Assembly: GCF_000801105.2 (NCBI RefSeq)
Contig: NC_079516.1
Coordinates: forward strand, 310,001-374,000
Length of the DNA stretch: 64,000 nt
DNA from: Raphanus sativus
Lineage: Eukaryota; Streptophyta; Magnoliopsida; Brassicales; Brassicaceae
Direction: 5' to 3'
In this document: one piece after another, positions 57,799 to 64,000 of the stretch
Layout: every line of letters begins with the position of its first letter
Numbering within the stretch: the stretch's first letter is position 1
Notes under the pieces: generated by a model
What the model saw: only the letters and a program-made list of their open reading frames with translations
Database searches by the model: none
Told to the model about the DNA's origin: nothing
Program-made: the position numbers and the translations under genes

Positions 57799-58284
57799 AT
57801 GGAGTCTAAGACAATTTTCAAGGCATTTTTCATAATCACCACTTTAGTGTCATATGCGTATCCAAATTTGGGTCAAGAAGATGTTGAAGATGAACCACTG
57901 GTCAATCCTGCTCGCGAGTTTGATAGATTGGATGCGATATCGCCGGCTTCGGAAAATTACAATAATTATATTCTAGAGAACCTCCCACCAAAATACAAAG
58001 CATATATAGAAACATGCATGGGTAAGATGGGGTACATTGGTATTGAGAAATGTGGTGATAATGTTCTTAAAGAAATTCTTACGAATGAACATGTTTCAAG
58101 AGAGTGTTGTCTGGAGGTAGTAAGAGCTGGAAAAAAATGCCACATGGAGATTAATAAGTTGATGTTTCGATTTTATCAACTCAAACGTTTTGCTTCTCAA
58201 GTTTCTTTCAAAATTAATGAGATTTGGAACAGATGTTCTGCTGAAATTGAAAGTCCTTCATCATCTGTTGATGGCACGATTTAG
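57799..58284 (+). CDS. secreted prolamin-like cysteine-rich protein, copy U3
   Basis: Single exon, 161 residues, intact. Signal peptide MESKTIFKAFFIITTLVSYAYP, acidic module GQEDVEDEPLVNPAREF, six-cysteine domain (TCMGKM, KCGDNV, ECCLEV, KCHMEI, NRCSAE). It is the block II partner of U1. Differences from U1 are spread through the protein, mostly outside the cysteines, so both may be under constraint. Function unknown; family members are female-gametophyte secretory proteins. Confidence 0.82.
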   Translation: MESKTIFKAFFIITTLVSYAYPNLGQEDVEDEPLVNPAREFDRLDAISPASENYNNYILENLPPKYKAYIETCMGKMGYIGIEKCGDNVLKEILTNEHVSRECCLEVVRAGKKCHMEINKLMFRFYQLKRFASQVSFKINEIWNRCSAEIESPSSSVDGTI

Positions 58285-59759
58285 TTTCTTTGATTGAATC
58301 TTTTGTTATATTATATGACGTATTATGAAATAATGGTTTATTATCTATTCTAACTATATAAACAAGATCAATTTTTCATCAGCTTATTCGGGTTCCTTAT
58401 TCTAATGTTGTATAAAACACTCTAATGCATATATTGGGTTGTTCTAACTAGTGTTTGTTTAGCATTGTTTTGTAGTTTATCAAATATAAAACATAATTGC
58501 ACATGATTTTTGTTAAACAGAATTGTATATTTATTTCTTTGTAACTCGAATATATGATGGTGTTTGAAAATAAAATAAATTTATGAAAATAAATAAAAAG
58601 TGAGAGAATGATATAGGAAAAAATATGTAACTTTCATTTTTCGTGAAACAAAAATGTTAATCTCATTTTTATGATCCTAGCTATGACTTAATATGAAAAT
58701 TCCTTATAACGATTTGTGAATTAATTATCTAAAGCTCTTTTCACTGTTTTCACAAAACATATAACTTATTTGTTTTTTCAAGGTATATATCATCTCTTCT
58801 TTTCTAATAATCCCAATATAGAATGAAATCAAATCATTGTGTTCATAGGATCAAAATATAGATTCTCATGAGAAGACTGATCAGAGGGACAATTACTTGA
58901 TCAAAGGGACAATATGCTTATGCTTAATGGCCTAATACTCTATATGAAAAAATAACACTGTGTTCAAAAATTTAGAAGATTTTATTCAAATATAACGAGT
59001 AAGAACTCATATAAACATAAATTCAGAAGAATAATCAAGAGAAAATATTTCATGATTGTCTATGTTCTTGGTATTTATCTCAAACGGCTTTCAAATTATA
59101 TATCCACAGTCATCCTTGTTCATGTTCTTTCTTCTTCTTCTTCTTCTTCTTCTTGCTTGCTTGCTTGTTAAAGATTTATGTAGTACTTAATCATAAAGAT
59201 CTATCAGACAAGAGTATACAAAGCTCTTTACAATTCTTTTCAAAAATATATATACTTCGTCTACAAATTTTATTTGGTTTTGCAAAGTCGATATGATCAT
59301 CACTATATCTAGACTATGTAATTATTTCAAGAAACATATATCAAAAGTTTCCATGAGTTACCATTTTTTTTACTTAAGTGAAATATTACTCCATACATTT
59401 GATATTAAATGTATTTTTTTAAAAATGTTTTTATTATAAATATTTTAATACATTTTTCATACATATTTAAACTAACTTTCAATTTGTTCTTTTTAGTTCA
59501 TTAGTTGATAAATTCAAATAAGAAATTATATTTAGTAAGTTTAAAACCAAAATTACTAATTTTCTTAATTTGTATGCAAAAATACATGAAACATAGTGAG
59601 TATTTAATTTACAATCGATGCCAAAACATATATATCAATTTGAAAATGTTACTCTTAGAGCTAACTAAATTAATAAAGAAATTATGTCATTGCAAAACAA
59701 CTAAAAATGTTATTTTATTAATTAATACAAATCAATAACATTCAAAATCACTTGATTGC
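58285..59759. other. U3 3' flank and U4 promoter side
   Basis: Matches 49063-50540 of block I. It contains a CTT microsatellite at 59128-59157. No gene. Confidence 0.55.
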
Positions 59760-59767
59760 TATATATA
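59760..59767 (+). promoter_or_regulatory. TATA box of prolamin-like U4
   Basis: TATATATA 78 bases upstream of the U4 start codon, same context as at the other copies. Confidence 0.6.
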
Positions 59768-59837
59768 GATACACTTATAAATCATGGTAATAGGAAAAAA
59801 AATATCCAAAGCAGAAGTTAAAAGTTAATCATACATA

Positions 59838-60083
59838 ATGGAGACTAAGACAATTTTCATGGCATTTTTCATTATTACCACTTTGGTATCATCTGTGTAT
59901 CCAAGTTTGGGACAGAAAGATGTTGATGATGAACAGTTGGTCCATCCCGGCCACGAGTTTGATACATTAGATGCAATATCACCGGCTTCGCAAGACTACA
60001 ACACTTATATGCTAGAGAACCTCCCACCAAAATACCAAGCATATCTCGAATCTTGCGGGAAAAATATGGGGCCCAATGGTACT
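59838..60083 (+). pseudogene. prolamin-like copy U4, cut by an Athila LTR
   Basis: It reads METKTIFMAFFIITTLVSSVYP, the acidic module (GQKDVDDEQLVHPGHEF), YMLENLPPKYQAYLESC, then ends at NGT. The first three bases of the LTR (TGA, 60084-60086) act as the stop. Only the first cysteine remains. The 3' half should lie beyond the retrotransposon, outside the window. U4 is the partner of U2. Confidence 0.88.
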
Positions 60084-61509
60084 TGATGTCTTGCATATTT
60101 GCATTGTTTTAACCATTCATTCATAAGCATTTGCATTATATAGATTAGGATTTAGACATGTTTAGGTTGCATTTGGCATACATATGTCTCTATCAGGTAT
60201 TGGAACACCACATGGAGTTCTTAGAGACATTTGGAAGCAAAGTGATCAAAAAGGGGGTGAAAGATGAGCATGGATGGAGGCCTTAGAGAAATCTTCTGTT
60301 TCTAAGATTTTGTGGAGACACAGGAAATTGAGTTAGCTTTCTAATGGAAGTGGTTTCAAGTCATTTGGAGATGTAATGAAGGAGTTATGATCAATTTACT
60401 AGAGGCATATCCATCCTGGTCGAGAACCGCAGAGTGACCTTCTGGAGCGACCCCCTAAGGTAGCTCCCAACCAGAGCGACCAACCAGAGCGACCCACCTA
60501 AGTAGCTCGCATTTTCATCGCCCGGAGACACAAAAATGGAGTCTGGAGCGACCTCTCAGAGCGACCCCCCAAGGTCGCTCCAGCCCCTTTTGCTACACGA
60601 TTTTATGATTTTTCAAGGACCTTTTTGCAATTTCTTATGCACGTTTTTACTCTGAAAAACCTAATGTTTAAGTATGTTGTAGCCACCTTTTGGCAGATTA
60701 TCTTTGATCTATTGAAGAACACAAACTCTCTTAAGAAAAAGATTTCTTTTTGGCTTGATTTGTGATTGTTCTTGTGATTTCTCTTCTATTTCTCTATATG
60801 ATTCATCTGAAATCCATCATGGGTTCAAGAGGAATCATGGGGATTAGTGAGTAATCACCTTTTGAATTCATGGGTTAGGGAGATTAAGGGTGATTAGGCT
60901 AGTTCTAGGATGTTTTAGTGTAGATCATTCTTGTTCCTTGCTAGTAGAGTATTCATAATGCATCATTTGAGTAGGCCACTCAAAGGGTGATCTCTAGGCA
61001 TTTCCCACCCAAAAGGTGTTTGATGAAATGCCTGAGTCAACTCTCCTAGGCTTTTAGTGTACTTTGCCAAAGAGATTTGTTGTTAAAGATGCTAAGATAG
61101 CTAATAGACTTGTTAGTAATGATTGCTTGCATGTTATTCAACCAAAGACATTTGATGTTTGAGACATGTTAGCAAATGAGCATTCATCTAGACATAGAGC
61201 TTGCTTAGAATTGTGTCTAGGCTTAAGGTTAGTAGTTTGATTGATTCATTTGTCATCCTTAGTTCGAAACCTGATCACCCAAGGTCTAAATCCCTATACC
61301 CATGAGTTCTCCTTTCCAATAGCTTAAAAGTATCATTTTTATTGCTTTGCTTTAGCTTTAATCATTAGTTTAGAAATCTTCAAATCACTGATTGCACTTA
61401 GATTAGGCAAATACTTGCATTCTCACTGCTTTGAGTCCCTCAGAACTGGTTCGACAAACTTACTTCCACTATACTATCATTTGACTTAGGAGCCTCAAAA
61501 CTCCTAACA
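60084..61509 (+). repeat. 5' LTR of the Athila element
   Basis: 1426 bp, starting TGATGT and ending CTAACA (TG...CA). It contains a cluster of GAGCGACC and GGTCGCTC motifs at about 60444-60585. The right edge is set by the primer binding site. Confidence 0.85.
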
Positions 61510-61515
61510 TCAAAT

Positions 61516-61528
61516 TGGCGCCGTTGCC
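61516..61528 (+). other. primer binding site
   Basis: TGGCGCCGTTGCC, complementary to the 3' end of plant tRNA-Asp, as in other Athila elements. The complement stops after 13 bases. Confidence 0.75.
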
Positions 61529-61640
61529 AAATTCTGAGTTTGATTTGAACATTGAGATTTAGTCATTTGCTTGAGACTAAGTCATTTTTATTTTTGTAAG
61601 TTACTGATTCTCTTCTTCACTCTTTGTGATTTTCAGGTGT

Positions 61641-63401
61641 ATGAACTTGAGGAGCAAGGGTACATCAAACCTTGTTCCAAGAGCCACAGACATCAGAGCT
61701 TTAGAGAGAGAGTGTACTAGAAAGAGAAGACAAGAAGAGCAACAGGCTCAACTGCAGCCACTGGAAGCTGCAATGGAAGAACAACAAAATCCTCAGAACC
61801 CCAATGGACCTCAACAGCGACCAGCTCGCCCCATTGGCACTTATGACCGCCCCAACATCCATGGTCCTAGACTTGGAATTCGAGCACCAGCTGTGGCTGC
61901 TAACAACTTTGAGATCAAGTCAGGACTGCTAAACTGCATAGAGAACAACAAGTATCATGGTCTGGCTGTGGAGGACCCATTTGATCACTTGGATAAGTTT
62001 GACAGCTACTGTGGTATGTCAAAGACTAATGGTGTATCAGAGGATGTCTTAAAGCTCAAGCTATTCCCTTTCTCTTTGGGGGATAAGGCACGTCAATGGG
62101 AGAAGTCTCTACCAAGTGACTCTATCACCACTTGGGAAGACTGCAAGAGGGCATTCTTGGAGAAGTTCTTCTCCACCTCAAGAACTGCTAAGTTGAGGAA
62201 TGAGATCTCCAGCTTCCAACAGAAGAACTTGGAAGGATTCAGTGAAGCTTGGGAGAGATTCAATGGTTACCAAGCTCAGTGCCCACACCATGGATTCTCT
62301 AAGGAGAGCTTGCTGAGCACATTCTACAGAGGTGCTCTTCCTAAGTACAGAGCCAGACTGGATACAGCTAGCAATGGGTTCTTTTTGGGGAGAACTGAGG
62401 AAGAGGCAGAGGCTCTGGTTGACAACATGGTTAAGAGTGATGCAGTCTACAGTGGAGACCATGACAGAAGCAGCAGAGGTGATGACAATCAAACAAGGAA
62501 TGAGATAAAGGCTCTTCAGGAGAAGATTGACAAACTCATTGCTGATAAGGCCACACAAGCGCAGGTGAACTTTGTTGGCAACCCAAGCCAGGAGATACCT
62601 CCTCCTGTCAATGAGGTTGATGGTTTGGAAGGGCAAGAAGAATTGTGTTTCATCAACAGTAATGGTAGCTGGTACAAGAAGGAACCCAACTTTCAGTACA
62701 ACAACTACCAACAGAAGCCCTATTCAAACAACCAGCAGAGTGGTTATCAGCCTCGAAACAACCAGCAGAGCAACTATCAGCCTCAGCAAAACTCCTCTCC
62801 TAGCTCCTCTGCCCCTCAACAGAGCAGCACTGATGCCTTACTGAAACAGATCTTGGAGTCTCAGACTAGAAGTGAGAAGCATGTGGGCTATGAGCTGAAG
62901 AACCTTCACTCCAAGATTGATGGGAGCTACAATGAGCTCAACAACAAATTCTCCCACCTTGCTTCTTCTGTCAAGAATTTGGAGAATCAGTTTGCTTCCA
63001 TGAGCTCCCACCAGAACCGCCAGCAAGGATCTCTACCTGGCAAGTCAGATCAAAACCCCAAGGAAGCAAAAGCTGTCACACTTAGGAGTGGTAAGCAGTT
63101 GACTCCTGTAACCCTCACCAAGGATGCTGAGAAACAAGGTGAGGAGGTGGCCATTAACCTAGATGATGAAGTGGTCATTGTTGATGAGAAGACAGATGCT
63201 GAGATCTTGGAGAAGATTGTGAAAGCCAAGGGTAAAGGAAAGGTTGGAGAAGAGAAGAAAACAACAAAAGATGGTGAATCTGCTGCTCCAGCAAGTGAGA
63301 GCTCTCCTGCCCCCCTCCCTATGAACCAAAGCTTCCATTCCCTGGTAGATTCAAGAAGCAGCTGCTACAGAAGTACAAGGCTTTGTTTGAGAAGCAGATG
63401 A
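61641..63401 (+). CDS. Athila gag polyprotein
   Basis: A frame of about 586 codons from the ATG at 61641. The retrotransposon gag core is clear (residues about 90-230; e.g. DPFDHLDKFDSYC, KLKLFPFSLGDKARQWEKSL, FLEKFFSTSRTAKLRNEI). A Gln/Asn/Ser-rich low-complexity region and a coiled-coil-like region follow. No CCHC zinc knuckle was seen. The frame ends early at 63401, because a base seems missing in a run of six C at 63310-63315; gag-pol continues in another frame from there. In many Athila copies gag and pol share one frame. Confidence 0.88.
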   Translation: MNLRSKGTSNLVPRATDIRALERECTRKRRQEEQQAQLQPLEAAMEEQQNPQNPNGPQQRPARPIGTYDRPNIHGPRLGIRAPAVAANNFEIKSGLLNCIENNKYHGLAVEDPFDHLDKFDSYCGMSKTNGVSEDVLKLKLFPFSLGDKARQWEKSLPSDSITTWEDCKRAFLEKFFSTSRTAKLRNEISSFQQKNLEGFSEAWERFNGYQAQCPHHGFSKESLLSTFYRGALPKYRARLDTASNGFFLGRTEEEAEALVDNMVKSDAVYSGDHDRSSRGDDNQTRNEIKALQEKIDKLIADKATQAQVNFVGNPSQEIPPPVNEVDGLEGQEELCFINSNGSWYKKEPNFQYNNYQQKPYSNNQQSGYQPRNNQQSNYQPQQNSSPSSSAPQQSSTDALLKQILESQTRSEKHVGYELKNLHSKIDGSYNELNNKFSHLASSVKNLENQFASMSSHQNRQQGSLPGKSDQNPKEAKAVTLRSGKQLTPVTLTKDAEKQGEEVAINLDDEVVIVDEKTDAEILEKIVKAKGKGKVGEEKKTTKDGESAAPASESSPAPLPMNQSFHSLVDSRSSCYRSTRLCLRSR

Positions 63402-64000
63402 GTGAAGCTCAGGTTACAATGCCCATCATTGATGCTTTCATGCTGATTCCTCAATACAGCAAACTCCTGAAAGATGTTGTAGCTGCTAAGAAGAAGGAGA
63501 TGGAGGGCATGATGGTTCTGAGTCATGAGTGCAATGCCATCATTCAGAGGCTAGATGCTCCAGAGAAGCTAGAGGATCCAGGATGCTTCACACTCCCTTG
63601 TGCTCTTGAACCTATGGTATTTGAGAAATGTCTCTGCGATTTGGGAGCTAGTGTCAGCTTGATGCCTTTGTCTGTGGCAAAGAAGCTTGGCTTCACTCAA
63701 TACAAGAAGTGTAGACTCTCTCTGGTGTTGGCTGATCGTTCAGTGAAGTACCCTGTGGGCATCCTAGAGAACCTTCCTGTGAAGATTGGAAGGTATGAGA
63801 TACCTACAGATTTTGTGGTGCTTGAAATGGGTGAGGAGGCTCAAGACCCATTGATTCTTGGAAGGCCATTCTTAGCTACAGCAGGAGCTATTGTGAATGT
63901 GAAAGAAGGGAAGATTGACCTCCATTTGGGCAAGGAGAACATCCTCCACTTTGACATCAAGGAGAAGATGAGGACCCCACTGTATTTGGACAAGCCTTCA
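63316..64000 (+). pseudogene. Athila gag-pol continuation: retropepsin-type protease (frameshifted, partial)
   Basis: In a different frame from gag, an open stretch runs to the window end. It contains FKKQLLQKYKALFEKQMSE and an aspartic protease with active-site DLGASVSLMP (near 63638), then LGRPFLATAGAIV. The DLGA form (instead of D[ST]GA) is usual for Athila. The frame break before it is the only damage seen; the rest lies outside the window. Confidence 0.85.

Larger units (their letters stand above)
53311..60083. repeat. tandem segmental duplication, block II
   Basis: Second block with the same order as block I: prolamin-like(-) at 54192, CFAP20(-) at 55524, U3(+) at 57799 and U4(+) at 59838. 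It is cut by an Athila element at 60084, so its end is outside the window. Confidence 0.8.
60084..64000 (+). mobile_element. Athila-type Ty3/gypsy LTR retrotransposon, 5' part
   Basis: 5' LTR, primer binding site, gag and the start of protease are in the expected order. The LTR start TGATGTCTTGCATATTTGCA and the 'ttggcgccgttgcc' after it are typical of Athila. It continues past the window, so RT, integrase and the 3' LTR cannot be seen. Confidence 0.92.

Noticed and set aside
60440..60590. CRISPR-like spaced repeats
   Set aside because: Plant nuclear LTR; units are short, unevenly spaced and partly inverted.
62178..62711. 177-codon minus-strand frame in the Athila element
   Set aside because: Mirror of gag; no signal, domain or promoter of its own.

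Overview
The window is nuclear DNA from a plant of the mustard family (Brassicaceae), most likely the Brassica lineage. The basis is gene content and order. From left to right the genes match, in the same relative order, the Arabidopsis thaliana chromosome 3 interval that I recall as At3g12145 to At3g12300. The order is FLR1, RABA4D, a DNAJC9-type J-protein, cornichon, NEK7, an SCPL acyltransferase array, TGA6, a complex I LYR subunit, RBR1 and CFAP20/BUG22. The locus numbers are from memory. Exon models were joined by hand using GT-AG sites, and frame closure was checked for every gene called intact.

Region 1 (0-12 kb): four conserved genes, FLR1 (-), RABA4D (-), a J-domain gene (+) and NEK7 (-), plus a cornichon gene (+) whose second exon has lost its frame. 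NEK7 lacks the usual DFG aspartate and glycine loop, so it looks like a pseudokinase.

Region 2 (12.9-29.6 kb): a minus-strand tandem array of serine carboxypeptidase-like (SCPL, clade IA acyltransferase type) genes with seven recognisable copies or fragments. Every one is broken: indels, exon deletions, lost splice sites, and in one case a 5'-truncated LINE inserted in exon 3. A small intact eight-cysteine LTP-like gene sits beside the array. A telomere-motif-rich MITE-like element lies between two copies.

Region 3 (29.6-41 kb): TGA6 (+), an NDUFA6-like LYR protein (-), a PPR protein (+) and RBR1 (-, 17 coding exons), all with closed reading frames. The PPR gene sits where I recall PRMT3 in Arabidopsis.

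Region 4 (41-60 kb): an array of six small secreted six-cysteine proteins of the prolamin-like (DUF784/ECA1-related) type, mixed with two decayed CFAP20 copies. The layout is a block [prolamin-like(-), CFAP20(-), prolamin-like(+), prolamin-like(+)] duplicated in tandem, from about 42.4 to 53.3 kb and from 53.3 to 60.1 kb. Three prolamin-like genes are intact; three are broken by a MITE plus deletion, a 1-nt frameshift, or an LTR retrotransposon.

Region 5 (60.1-64 kb): the 5' part of an Athila-type Ty3/gypsy retrotransposon (LTR, primer binding site, gag, start of protease) that interrupts the last prolamin-like gene and runs off the window.

Overall, a conserved single-copy backbone flanks two fast-evolving tandem arrays (SCPL and prolamin-like) in which duplication, decay and transposon insertion are concentrated.
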